Source of the DNA: an uncultured Dictyoglomus sp.
GTDB lineage: Bacteria; Dictyoglomota; Dictyoglomia; Dictyoglomales; Dictyoglomaceae
Assembly (NCBI GenBank): GCA_938039765.1
Contig: CALHTV010000156.1
Location: forward strand, 1-12,020
DNA: 12,020 bases
Direction: 5' to 3'
Shown here: positions 1 through 8,451 of the stretch, piece after piece
Layout of the letters: the number at the start of each line of letters is the position of its first letter
How positions within the stretch are numbered: the stretch's first letter is position 1
Made by a program: the position numbers and the translations under genes
Notes under the pieces: generated by a model
What the model was told of the DNA's origin: nothing
Databases searched by the model: none
The model's input: only the letters and a program-made list of their open reading frames with translations

Positions 1-1
1 T

Positions 2-2320
2 ATCGAGGATTCTGAGGGTTTATATAATGAACTTTTTCTTTTCTATTTTTCTGAAGGTACACACACTATTAGGTTTGTTTCTATAAAGGAACCTATGGTG
101 ATTGATTATATTAAAATATTTAACCAAAAAGATATCCCCTCTTATGAGGATTATATTAAAGAACATAATAGAGGTTTTTCTCTTAAAAATGTATTTTTAA
201 AGATTCAAGCAGAAAAAGCTTATTTAAAGTCTGAACCTACTCTTTGCCCTATCTCTGATAGAAGTAATCCTCTTAACGAGCCTTATGATGCGAGAAGAAA
301 AGTATTGAACATTATTGGTGGATATAATTGGAGATCAGCTGGACAATGGATTGAGTGGAAATTTGAAGTACCTCAAGATGGTCTATACAAAATTGGGATA
401 AAATTTAGGCAAAATTCTAATCCAGGAATTCCATCTGAAAGAACCCTATATATAGATGGAAGAATTCCCTTTAAGGAAGCGAAAAATATTAAGTTTAGAT
501 ATGATACAAAATGGCAATTCAAATATCTTGGAGATGGTAAGGAAGATTATCTTTTCTATTTCTCTAAAGGTGAGCATTACATAAGATTAAAAGTAGCCTA
601 TGAAAGTGTAGCCGAAATAATTAGAAATATATTACAGTGTTCCATTGATTTATCTCAGTTATATACTAAAATTGTAATGATTACTTCTCCTAATCCTGAT
701 CCATATAGGGATTATCTATTGGAACAGAATATTCCTGATCTTATCTCTATCTTAGAAAAGAATGCGAAGATTCTAAGAGAAAATGCTGAAAAACTGAAAA
801 AAATAGGTGGAAACAAAGTTAGTGAGGCTGCTACTTTAGAAAGGGTAGCCATTCAGTTAGAAGGAATGGCAAGAGAGCCAGAAACTATAGCTCAAAGACT
901 TCAAAGATATAGAGATAACTTATCTGCTTTGTCAGCATGGATTCTTGCTATTAGAGAGCAACCTTTAGATATAGACTATATGGTAGTAACTTCACCTGAT
1001 GGTGCAATTCCAAGGATAAATCCTAATATTTTTGAGACGGTTTTTGATGGAATAAAGAAATTTTTAATTTCTTTTATAGAAGATTACAATATGATAGGCA
1101 CTGTTTACGACAAAAAGAAAGCAATAAATGTATGGGTACAGATGGGAAGAGATCAGGCAGAGACTCTTAAAATGCTTATTGATACCGACTTCACGCCTAA
1201 GACTGGTATAGGTGTCAATCTAAATATTGTGACTACCGAAGCTGCTCTATTATTTTCTGTGGCTTCTAAAGAAAATCCCCCAGATGTGGCTTTAAACGTT
1301 CCCAGAGGTTTAGCGGTGGATTATGGGATAAGAGGAGCTCTTGTTGATGTTTCGAAACTGCCAGGGTTTAAAGAATTGAAAAAGAGTTTTGCTCCATATG
1401 CACTCATCCCTTATAGTTTTGGTGGAAAGGTTTATGGATTACCAATGACCCAAGATTTCCCAATAATGTTTTATAGAGTTGATATATTAGGTCGTCTTAA
1501 TATTCCTATACCAAATACTTGGGATGAGCTTTACAAAACAATAGCTAAACTCCAAAGTTATAATCTACAATTTGCAGCGGGCACTGGAGGTACTAGCTTT
1601 GATATGTTTAATATGCTTCTCTTGCAAAGGGGTGGAAAATACTATACTGATGATGGAAAAAGATGCTTGTTGAATAATGAAGAAGGTGTAGATGCTTTTA
1701 GGGAGTGGACTAATTTATATGTATTATATGGTATTCCACTGTATTACGATTTCTTTAACAGATTTAGGACTGGTGAAATGCCATTAGGAATTGCACCTTA
1801 CACCATGTATAACCAGTTTAAAGTTGCAGCCCCTGAAATAAGTGGACTTTGGAGTATTGCTCCTGTACCTGGAAGAAGAAAAAGTGATGGAAGTATAGAT
1901 AGAAGTGTTGCTGGTGGAGGCAATGCAGTATTGATTTTTGCTCAATCTCAAAAAATAAATGAGGCTTGGGAATTTGTAAGGTGGTGGCTTTCTACGGATA
2001 TACAAGCAAGGTTTGGTAGAGAATTAGAAGCAGTATTAGGTGCTGGTGCAAGATATAATACAGCAAATATAGAAGCTATGAGTTATTTACCTTGGCCTTC
2101 AGCAGATTACAAAATTCTGTCAACTCAGTGGAGATATTTAAAAGAAATTCCTAATGTCCCTGGAAGCTATTATGTCTCTCGACACTTAGATAATGCCTTT
2201 AGAGAAGTGGTAATGTTGGGAGAAATTCCTAGAGAGGCTATTGAGAAGTATACAAGAGAAATTAACAAAGAGATCGATAGAAAACGAGAGGAATTTGGTT
2301 TGGAGTTAGCAAAAGAGTGA
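2..2320 (+). CDS. Extracellular solute-binding protein (family 1) with carbohydrate-binding-like N-terminal modules, 5' partial
   Basis: The reading frame is open from base 2, so the gene begins upstream; the first in-frame ATG (95) has no ribosome site and lies inside a domain. 772 residues are visible, against about 420 for an ordinary family 1 sugar-binding protein. In order: the end of a beta-sandwich module (bases 2-115), a second complete-looking module (about 200-650) with AGQWIEWKFEVPQDGLYKI and a YFSKGEHYIRL edge strand, a helical, partly coiled-coil segment (about 700-980), then the binding-protein fold (about 1121-2320). That fold shows typical family 1 patterns: FYRVDILGRLNIPIPNTWDEL-like text near 1465-1530, GEMPLGIAPYTMY near 1770, and NEAWEFVRWWLS near 1960. 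It should sit outside the membrane and deliver a sugar oligomer to the adjacent permeases. The signal peptide or lipobox would lie upstream and is not visible. Binding-protein identity is firm; the substrate is inferred from context. Confidence 0.9.
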   Translation: MEDSEGLYNELFLFYFSEGTHTIRFVSIKEPMVIDYIKIFNQKDIPSYEDYIKEHNRGFSLKNVFLKIQAEKAYLKSEPTLCPISDRSNPLNEPYDARRKVLNIIGGYNWRSAGQWIEWKFEVPQDGLYKIGIKFRQNSNPGIPSERTLYIDGRIPFKEAKNIKFRYDTKWQFKYLGDGKEDYLFYFSKGEHYIRLKVAYESVAEIIRNILQCSIDLSQLYTKIVMITSPNPDPYRDYLLEQNIPDLISILEKNAKILRENAEKLKKIGGNKVSEAATLERVAIQLEGMAREPETIAQRLQRYRDNLSALSAWILAIREQPLDIDYMVVTSPDGAIPRINPNIFETVFDGIKKFLISFIEDYNMIGTVYDKKKAINVWVQMGRDQAETLKMLIDTDFTPKTGIGVNLNIVTTEAALLFSVASKENPPDVALNVPRGLAVDYGIRGALVDVSKLPGFKELKKSFAPYALIPYSFGGKVYGLPMTQDFPIMFYRVDILGRLNIPIPNTWDELYKTIAKLQSYNLQFAAGTGGTSFDMFNMLLLQRGGKYYTDDGKRCLLNNEEGVDAFREWTNLYVLYGIPLYYDFFNRFRTGEMPLGIAPYTMYNQFKVAAPEISGLWSIAPVPGRRKSDGSIDRSVAGGGNAVLIFAQSQKINEAWEFVRWWLSTDIQARFGRELEAVLGAGARYNTANIEAMSYLPWPSADYKILSTQWRYLKEIPNVPGSYYVSRHLDNAFREVVMLGEIPREAIEKYTREINKEIDRKREEFGLELAKE

Positions 2321-2336
2321 GCTGGAGGAGTTTAAG

Positions 2337-3236
2337 ATGAAGAGAAAACTTGAAAATTTATGGAGGGAGATTAAGAGGAATAGAGAATCTTATTTTTTGC
2401 TTCTTCCTTATTTTCTTTTGTTTTTTACTTTTGTGGTAATACCTGTTATAGTTGGTGCTGTTTTGAGTTTTACTAACTATAACATCATTCAAATGCCAAG
2501 GTTTATAGGATGGAGTAATTATAAAAGACTATTCTTAGAGGACGATGTATTTTTAATTGCTTTACAAAATACCTTTAAATTTGCTTTAATAACTGGACCC
2601 ATAAGTTATTTTGCTTGTCTATTTTTTGCATGGTTAATTAATGAGTTACCTCCTAAGATAAGATCAATTTTAACTCTCCTATATTATGCACCTGCTTTGT
2701 CTTCTGCTGTATTCTTTATTTGGACGTATATTTTCTCTGGAGATGTATATGGGCTTTTAAATGGCTTTCTCATGAATCTTGGGATAATAAAGGAACCAGT
2801 TTATTGGCTTCAGGATTCAAGAATTAATTTATATGTATTAATGGTAATTCAATTATGGATGAGTTTGGGTACAAGCTTTTTAGCTTTCATAGCTGGTTTT
2901 CAGACTATTGATAAATCTTTATATGAAGCAGGAGCGGTAGATGGGATTAGGAATAGATGGCAGGAACTTTGGTATATAACTCTTCCTTCTATGAAGCCTC
3001 AACTTATATTTGGAGCTATTATGCAGGTAACAGCTTCTTTTGCAGTAGCAGATATTTCGGCACAACTTATTGGTTTTCCAAGTCCTCTATATTCTGCTCA
3101 TACTATTGTTTTACATATGTGGGATTATGGAAGTATAAGGTATGAGATGGGATATGCATCTGCTATTGCAGTTATATTATTTTTGATTACTGTAAGTATC
3201 AACCAAGGGGTGCGAAAGATAATTAGGCCAGATTAA
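2337..3236 (+). CDS. Sugar ABC transporter permease, MalF/UgpA-like (pair 1)
   Basis: This 299-residue integral membrane protein is the usual length for a MalF/UgpA-type subunit of a carbohydrate uptake (CUT1) importer. About six hydrophobic segments are visible (near residues 21-43, 80-101, 115-133, 164-188, 221-243, 271-290). The cytoplasmic EAA loop that docks the ATPase is present as EAGAVDG (197-203), followed by ITLPSMKPQ. A GLLN motif (139-142), common in MalF-like subunits, is also present. GGAGGAG at 2324-2330 lies six bases before the ATG, and the gap from the binding-protein gene is 16 bases, so the two are probably co-translated. It should pair with the next gene and receive substrate from the upstream binding protein. 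The family is clear; the transported sugar is not shown by the sequence. Confidence 0.93.
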   Translation: MKRKLENLWREIKRNRESYFLLLPYFLLFFTFVVIPVIVGAVLSFTNYNIIQMPRFIGWSNYKRLFLEDDVFLIALQNTFKFALITGPISYFACLFFAWLINELPPKIRSILTLLYYAPALSSAVFFIWTYIFSGDVYGLLNGFLMNLGIIKEPVYWLQDSRINLYVLMVIQLWMSLGTSFLAFIAGFQTIDKSLYEAGAVDGIRNRWQELWYITLPSMKPQLIFGAIMQVTASFAVADISAQLIGFPSPLYSAHTIVLHMWDYGSIRYEMGYASAIAVILFLITVSINQGVRKIIRPD

Positions 3237-3240
3237 AAAG

Positions 3241-3268
3241 TTTCTCAATATTGTTCTACTTGAGGAGG
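3241..3268 (+). promoter_or_regulatory. Ribosome-binding site within a possible weak hairpin, before the MalG-like gene
   Basis: The Shine-Dalgarno GAGGAGG (3262-3268) overlaps the right arm of a possible eight-pair stem: 3241-3248 with 3260-3267, loop 3249-3259. Only two pairs are G-C, four are A-T and two are G-T, so the stem is weak and would probably melt at thermophilic temperature. The ribosome site is well supported; the hairpin as a control element is speculative. Confidence 0.35.
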
Positions 3269-3281
3269 TTTAGCTTTTGAG

Positions 3282-4133
3282 ATGAAAAGAAAAATTAATA
3301 GGTCATTATGGGGAAATGTGATTGTGATAGCTGTATTAACAATCGTGGCTATATTTATGGCTTTGCCATTAGTGTATTCCATAATGAATGCTTTTAAACC
3401 ATTAGATGAGTTGTTTCTATTTCCACCTAGGTTATTTGTAAGAAGACCAACTTTAAAAAACTTTACTGATCTTTTTTATTTGATGAGTACCTCTTTTGTT
3501 CCTTTTTCGAGATATTTATTTAATAGTATTTTTATAAGTTTTTTGAGTACTTTAGGACATGTAATGATTGCTTCTATGGCAGCTTATCCTCTGGCAAAAC
3601 ATAAATTTCCAGGAAGTAAATTTCTATTTAATTTAGTAGTGTTTTCTCTTATGTTTTCAGGTTATGTTACCAATATCCCAAGGTTTATAATTATGGCAAA
3701 ATTGAGACTTTTAGATACATATTTTTCTTTAATTCTTCCTTATATTGGAGCTACTTTAGGTTTGTTCTTGATGAAACAATTTATGGAACAAATTCCAGAT
3801 TCTTATATTGAATCTGCAAGAATAGATGGTGCTAATGAATTTAAAATATGGTGGCATGTAGTAATGCCAAATGTTAAACCTGCTTGGCTTACTCTTATAC
3901 TTTTTGCTTTTAGAGATACATGGAATGATACTTATACTCCTGCTCTCTACCTACATAATGAGGCAATGAAACCTTTTTCCTTAGCTTTGACCTATATTCA
4001 ACAAGGTGGCTTTGTAAGAGCAGGTGCAGCGGCGGCAGCAGCTGTGCTTATGATGCTTCCCTCTTTAATAATATTTATTCTTACTCAAAGTAATGTGGTG
4101 GAAACTATGAAATCTGCTGGAATTAAGGAGTAA
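3282..4133 (+). CDS. Sugar ABC transporter permease, MalG/UgpE-like (pair 1)
   Basis: This 283-residue subunit is the MalG/UgpE-type partner of the preceding permease. Hydrophobic segments lie near residues 12-34, 79-103, 113-130, 146-165, 200-215 and 247-267. The EAA loop reads ESARIDGANEF (from 177), with Ser in place of the first Ala, followed by VVMPNVKPA. The C-terminal region has an alanine-rich helix (248-254) followed by LMMLP and ends in SAGIKE, which matches the MalG-type tail. The ribosome site GAGGAGG is at 3262-3268, a rather long 13 bases before the ATG; no better in-frame start exists between them. The 45-base gap before this gene is the longest in the operon. It should form a heterodimeric channel with the upstream permease; the substrate is unknown. 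Confidence 0.93.
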   Translation: MKRKINRSLWGNVIVIAVLTIVAIFMALPLVYSIMNAFKPLDELFLFPPRLFVRRPTLKNFTDLFYLMSTSFVPFSRYLFNSIFISFLSTLGHVMIASMAAYPLAKHKFPGSKFLFNLVVFSLMFSGYVTNIPRFIIMAKLRLLDTYFSLILPYIGATLGLFLMKQFMEQIPDSYIESARIDGANEFKIWWHVVMPNVKPAWLTLILFAFRDTWNDTYTPALYLHNEAMKPFSLALTYIQQGGFVRAGAAAAAAVLMMLPSLIIFILTQSNVVETMKSAGIKE

Positions 4134-4138
4134 GGCTT

Positions 4139-6205
4139 ATGAAAAAGGTAAAATTGGGGGCTAAATTTCTTTTTCTCTTATTTTTGATTAATATTACTTT
4201 TGCTGCTATACCTTACTATACCTACATTTATAACGAAAGAAGGAGACCCGTTCCTTCTCTTCCAGGTTTTGAACCAGAGAAAATTATCTCGGGGGATGTT
4301 TTAGGCTTAGACTCTGGATTTTCTGCTCCCGAAGATTTATTTATAGACAAAACTAATGGAGATATTTATATTGCAGACACAGGTAATAATAGAATTGTAG
4401 TTATAGACAAAAATTATAGATTAAAAGAGATAATAGACAAATTTGTTAATAACTCTAAAGAATACACCTTTAATGCTCCTACAGGTTTATTCATAACTCG
4501 TGATGGAAAGATCTATATAGCAGATTCTAAAAATTCAAGAGTTATAGTTTTAAACAAGGATAGGAGTTTAGATTTTATAATTGGGAGACCTGTAGGTGAT
4601 GTTATTAAGAGTGATTTTGTTTATGTTCCTAAAAAAGTGGCAGTGGATAATTTAGGAAGGGTGTATGTAGTAGCAGAAAATGTTGTGGAAGGTTTGATTC
4701 AATTTAGTCCTACAGGTAATTTTGAGAGATTTTTTGGAAGTAATAGGGTAGAGGTTAATCCTATAGAACTATTCTGGAGAAGAGTTCTTACCAGAAAACA
4801 AAGAGCTCAGATGGTTTTATTTATTCCAATAGAATATCGGAATGTTACAGCAGATAAGGATGGATTTATATATGGGTGTGTAAGGGCTTGGTATGATCAA
4901 ATAAAGAGATTAAATGCTTTAGGGGACAATATTATAAAACAAGAAGGTCGTACTGGAAATATGTATGGAGATCTCTATTTCGGGTTTACTGTCAGGGGAG
5001 AAATTGTAGATATAGCTGTTGATAATTCAGAGAATCTTTATGTTTTAGATGGTAGAGTAGGAAGAATTTTTGTGTATAACACTTTGGGAGATTTTCTATT
5101 TGTAGCTGGAGACATAGGAAATCAACTTGGAACTTTTCAATATCCTACGGCTATTGATGTATATGGAGATAAAGTTTTTGTATTAGATGAGAATAAAGGG
5201 ACTATAACCGTATTTAAACCTACTTATTTTGGAGACCTTGTTTTGCAAGCAAATAGTTATTATGTTCAAGGATACTATGGGAAGGCTGCTGAAATTTGGA
5301 AAGAGGTAGTTAAGCTTGATGCTAATTATGACTTAGCATATATAGGATTGGGAAAAAACTTTTTACACGAGGAAAAATATAAAGAGGCTATGATTAATTT
5401 TAGATTAGGTTTTTATCCTAATGGTTATTCAAAAGCTTTAAGGGGTTTTCGAATTGAATATATGAGAAAGAATTTTGCTAAAATAATGAACTCAATTATT
5501 ATTTTAATTTTAATTATATATTTAACCATAAAATACTTTGGAAAGAGTTTTAAAAGGTCTTATGAAAAATTTAGTAAGATTCATCCTTTGTTTGATACTG
5601 TAATGTTTGTATTTTATGTTATTCTTCATCCTTTTGATGGTTTTTATGAATTGAGAAGGAAAAAAGAATCTCTTAAAGCTTCCTTAATTCTTTTAGGTTT
5701 TATTATATTTTCTTTTATTGTTAAAAGAATTATGACAGCTTTTCATTTTAATCCTTATAGGCCTGAAGAATTAAATATCTTTCTTGAAGTAGGGAGAGTA
5801 CTAATTCCCATTTTAGCATGGGTAGTCATAAATTGGTCTGTTACTACTATAATGGACGGTAAAGCAAAAATGAAAGAAATCTTCATAATGACTGTATATA
5901 GCATATTCCCTTTGGCTCTTCTTTATTTACCCCAAACTCTATTAAGTCATATTTTTACTTTAGATGAAGCAGCTTTTTATTATCTTTTTGATACAGTTGG
6001 AAGTTTATGGGCTTTGTGGGTAATTTTTGCAGGTATGATGGAATTGCAGGAGTATTCCTTGAGTAAGGCCATAGGGACATCTTTAGTAACTTTAGCTGGT
6101 ATTATTTTTGCCATGTTTATAGGAATGGTCTTTTTTGCCACAATTCAACAATTTATCAGATTTGTTTATATGATTTATTTAGAAATTAAATATATGCTTG
6201 GATAA
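4139..6205 (+). CDS. NHL beta-propeller / TPR / YIP1-type membrane protein
   Basis: 688 residues. An N-terminal signal sequence (1-22, ending ITFA before AIPYY) should place the next part outside the cytoplasm. Residues 61-362 carry NHL-type repeats, about 30 residues each, best seen at 61-92 (GDIYIADTGNNRIVVID), 111-142 (GKIYIADSKNSRVIVLN), 161-190, 288-320 and 332-362; 235-255 is a weaker one, so a six-bladed propeller is likely. Residues 365-430 look like a TPR pair (YYGKAAEIWKEVVKLD, KYKEAMINFRLG). From 450 on there are several membrane helices and a YIP1-like motif, HPFDGFYELRRKKE (497-510). The ribosome site AAGGAG (4125-4130) lies inside the end of the permease gene, so translation is probably coupled. 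The propeller may bind a glycan or a partner protein and the YIP1 part may anchor or organise the transporters; both are inference. The function is unknown. Confidence 0.85.
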   Translation: MKKVKLGAKFLFLLFLINITFAAIPYYTYIYNERRRPVPSLPGFEPEKIISGDVLGLDSGFSAPEDLFIDKTNGDIYIADTGNNRIVVIDKNYRLKEIIDKFVNNSKEYTFNAPTGLFITRDGKIYIADSKNSRVIVLNKDRSLDFIIGRPVGDVIKSDFVYVPKKVAVDNLGRVYVVAENVVEGLIQFSPTGNFERFFGSNRVEVNPIELFWRRVLTRKQRAQMVLFIPIEYRNVTADKDGFIYGCVRAWYDQIKRLNALGDNIIKQEGRTGNMYGDLYFGFTVRGEIVDIAVDNSENLYVLDGRVGRIFVYNTLGDFLFVAGDIGNQLGTFQYPTAIDVYGDKVFVLDENKGTITVFKPTYFGDLVLQANSYYVQGYYGKAAEIWKEVVKLDANYDLAYIGLGKNFLHEEKYKEAMINFRLGFYPNGYSKALRGFRIEYMRKNFAKIMNSIIILILIIYLTIKYFGKSFKRSYEKFSKIHPLFDTVMFVFYVILHPFDGFYELRRKKESLKASLILLGFIIFSFIVKRIMTAFHFNPYRPEELNIFLEVGRVLIPILAWVVINWSVTTIMDGKAKMKEIFIMTVYSIFPLALLYLPQTLLSHIFTLDEAAFYYLFDTVGSLWALWVIFAGMMELQEYSLSKAIGTSLVTLAGIIFAMFIGMVFFATIQQFIRFVYMIYLEIKYMLG

Positions 6206-6206
6206 A

Positions 6207-6215
6207 AAGGAGGAG
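6207..6215 (+). promoter_or_regulatory. Ribosome-binding site fixing the start of the DUF5696 gene
   Basis: AAGGAGGAG stands directly before ATG 6219, about 5 bases from the core AAGGAGG. It overlaps no stop codon of its own frame, so a longer reading frame from TTG 6198 is possible on paper. That start would put this site inside the coding region and has no ribosome site of its own. Confidence 0.85.
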
Positions 6216-6218
6216 AAA

Positions 6219-8438
6219 ATGGTTGTAGCTTTGAATAAGAGTATAAGGATATTTGTTATAGCTCTTATTTTGGTGGTCATTGTTTTGCATATTCCTGTTT
6301 ATAGTCAAAATGAAAATTTTAAAGTTATAACTAAAAATGAAAGATACTCTATGTTATTTAACGAGAAAACAGCAGAGGTTGCCATAAAAGATAATCTTTC
6401 TGGAAAAGTTTTTCGCCAATTTCCTGAGGATTGGGAGCAGGACTTTTCTATGGGGGTGACAAAATTTAGTATACCTTCTCATATAGTTTTAGAAATGGCC
6501 GATGAAGAGGCAAAGATTTCTGTTTACAATACCTATGCTTTGGGAGTTATGAGGGGAAACTATAAGCATAGAATTATAAAAGATGGATTAAGAATAGATT
6601 ATGAATTTCCTACACAAGGGATAAGTATTTCTATTGAGTTTTTGTTAACCTCCTATGGTTTTAAGGTGAGAATTCCTATAGATTCAATTAAAGAAGAAGG
6701 AGACATGAAGATTAATAGAATATGGGTTTTACCATACTTTATATATGGAAGTAAGAAGGATAATGGATATCTCATTATACCTGATGGTTCAGGGGCTTTA
6801 GTGAGTTTTGATCATAAAGTGGGTAATGAAAGAGGTTTTGAACTTCCTATTTATGGTCATGATTATGGATTACCTTTATATGATATGCCTCCTAAGACCG
6901 AAGGTGTCAGAGTACCTCTTTACGGAGTAAAGAGAGGAAATTTGGGGGTTTTAGGGGTTATAGAAAGTGGAGATTATGATGCTAGTATAGCATGTTTTAT
7001 GGCAGGTAATGCTACTTCTTATTATAGGGTTTATCCTATTTTTAATTATAGAAAAATTCATAAATTCTTACTCTATGAAAGAGAAGCTTCTACAGGACAA
7101 GCAGGAGAAGTGGTTGATGTTTTAGTAAGTAAGTTTTCACCTTATACTTTGAAGAATGATATTGTGATAAATTACTTTTTGTTTGTTGATGATGATGTTA
7201 ATTATTCTTCTATGATTAGAGTTTATAGAAATTATTTACTGACTAATGGCTACCTTACTAAAAGAATAGAAAAAACCACAGATATTCCCTTTAATTTAGT
7301 AATCATAAACAGCATTAACATAAAGACTACCAAATTAGGTATTCCTGTTGTTGATCTCTTTCCCTTGACTACCTTTGAAGAGACAATAAAAATATTGGAG
7401 GAATTTAAGAAAAGAGGAATTAACAATATAAACCTTATCCTTAAAGGATATCAACCCGGTGGATATATGAATAAAATAACAAATGGGGTAAAATTCGAAT
7501 CCAAGATAGGTGGAAATAAAGGTTTTAGAAAACTATTAGAGTATTGCCAAAAAAATAATATATCCCTTACCCTTACAGCTGAAATTATTGAAGTGCATAG
7601 TTCTGGGAATGGTTTTTCTCCATCACGAGATGGCAATAGATACTTGAATAATGGACTTGCTTTTATGTATAAGTGGGATCCTGTTATTAAGAAAAAGAAT
7701 AGAGATTATGACCCTTGGTTTATTGTACTCCCAAGCAAGGTTCCTTTATATCTTAATAATTTCCTTAAAGGTTTAGAGACATACAATGTGAGAAGTCTAC
7801 TAATAGAGAGTATGGGAGATTTTATTTATTCTCAAAATAAACTGTCAAAAGTATTATCTCGAGAAGAAGTGGCTAGTTTATGGAAGGAAAATTTGTCAAA
7901 AAATAGTGCTAAGTTTAGTTTTATTTTTACTTCAGGTAATTTTTATGTTATTCCTTATAGTTCTTTAATTTTAGACATGCCTTTGGATTCAAGTAATTTT
8001 TCCATAGAGTCTGAAAGTATTCCTTTATATCAAATGTTACTTCATGGATATATTCCATATAGTGGAAGACCTGGAAATCTAAGAGAGAGTCAAAAAAAGG
8101 AATTTTTGAAGATGGTAGAATATGGGGCCTTGCCTTATTACATGCTCATTTATAAAGATTCTTCTTATTTTAAGAAGAGCATTTTTAATGAGATGGTAAG
8201 TTCTAGTTATAAAGATTGGATTGAACAAGCCGTAAAAGAATATAAAATTTTGAAAGATTTATATCTAAATATTTATCATGTTCCTATGAAATCTCATATT
8301 AGGTTAAAAGATGGAATTTATAGAGTCGAATATGAAAATGGAACTGAGGTTGTAGTCAATTATACTAAGAATTTATTTAAATATAAGAACAAAACTGTAA
8401 AGGGAGAAGATTTTGTTTTCTTCTCAGGAAAGAATTAG
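6219..8438 (+). CDS. Exported DUF5696 protein, possible glycoside-hydrolase-like fold
   Basis: 739 residues from ATG 6219. A start at TTG 6198 would add seven charged residues before the signal sequence and bury the ribosome site. Residues 1-29 form a signal peptide or anchor ending near VYS/QNE; there is no lipobox Cys. The N-terminal half is beta-rich (YSMLFNEKTAEVAIKDNLSG near 44-63) and carries PDGSGAL (188-194), a pattern I associate with DUF5696. Residues about 370-640 alternate strand and helix like a TIM barrel: NLILKGYQPGGYM (ending 417), TAEIIEVH (453-460), LLIESMGDFIYSQ (527-539), PLYQMLLHGYIPYSG (from 602). The last 50 residues (RVEYENGTEVVVNYT) resemble a small beta domain of glycosidases. 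It lies between the YIP1 protein and the second permease pair. No catalytic activity is established; it could be a glycan-processing enzyme or an inactive, binding relative. Family call fairly sure, function open. Confidence 0.8.
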   Translation: MVVALNKSIRIFVIALILVVIVLHIPVYSQNENFKVITKNERYSMLFNEKTAEVAIKDNLSGKVFRQFPEDWEQDFSMGVTKFSIPSHIVLEMADEEAKISVYNTYALGVMRGNYKHRIIKDGLRIDYEFPTQGISISIEFLLTSYGFKVRIPIDSIKEEGDMKINRIWVLPYFIYGSKKDNGYLIIPDGSGALVSFDHKVGNERGFELPIYGHDYGLPLYDMPPKTEGVRVPLYGVKRGNLGVLGVIESGDYDASIACFMAGNATSYYRVYPIFNYRKIHKFLLYEREASTGQAGEVVDVLVSKFSPYTLKNDIVINYFLFVDDDVNYSSMIRVYRNYLLTNGYLTKRIEKTTDIPFNLVIINSINIKTTKLGIPVVDLFPLTTFEETIKILEEFKKRGINNINLILKGYQPGGYMNKITNGVKFESKIGGNKGFRKLLEYCQKNNISLTLTAEIIEVHSSGNGFSPSRDGNRYLNNGLAFMYKWDPVIKKKNRDYDPWFIVLPSKVPLYLNNFLKGLETYNVRSLLIESMGDFIYSQNKLSKVLSREEVASLWKENLSKNSAKFSFIFTSGNFYVIPYSSLILDMPLDSSNFSIESESIPLYQMLLHGYIPYSGRPGNLRESQKKEFLKMVEYGALPYYMLIYKDSSYFKKSIFNEMVSSSYKDWIEQAVKEYKILKDLYLNIYHVPMKSHIRLKDGIYRVEYENGTEVVVNYTKNLFKYKNKTVKGEDFVFFSGKN

Positions 8439-8451
8439 GAGGCTTTAGACT

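Noticed and set aside
95..97. ATG as the start of the solute-binding protein
   Set aside because: The frame is open upstream to base 2, the upstream residues complete a beta-sandwich strand that recurs later in the protein, and no ribosome site precedes this ATG.
1784..2005. Antisense open frame of 73 codons
   Set aside because: It lies wholly inside the binding-protein gene, has no ribosome site and its translation is low-complexity, rich in Ser, Tyr and Arg.
2957..3145. Same-strand open frame of 62 codons in another phase
   Set aside because: Shadow of the first MalF-like permease; its composition (many Tyr, Ser, Cys) is that of an out-of-frame reading.
3237..3281. Internal promoter or terminator in the largest gap
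   Set aside because: No convincing -35/-10 pair and no stable GC stem with a T-run; the gap is largely filled by the ribosome site.
7451..7636. Antisense open frame of 61 codons
   Set aside because: Inside the DUF5696 gene, with no ribosome site or recognisable domain.
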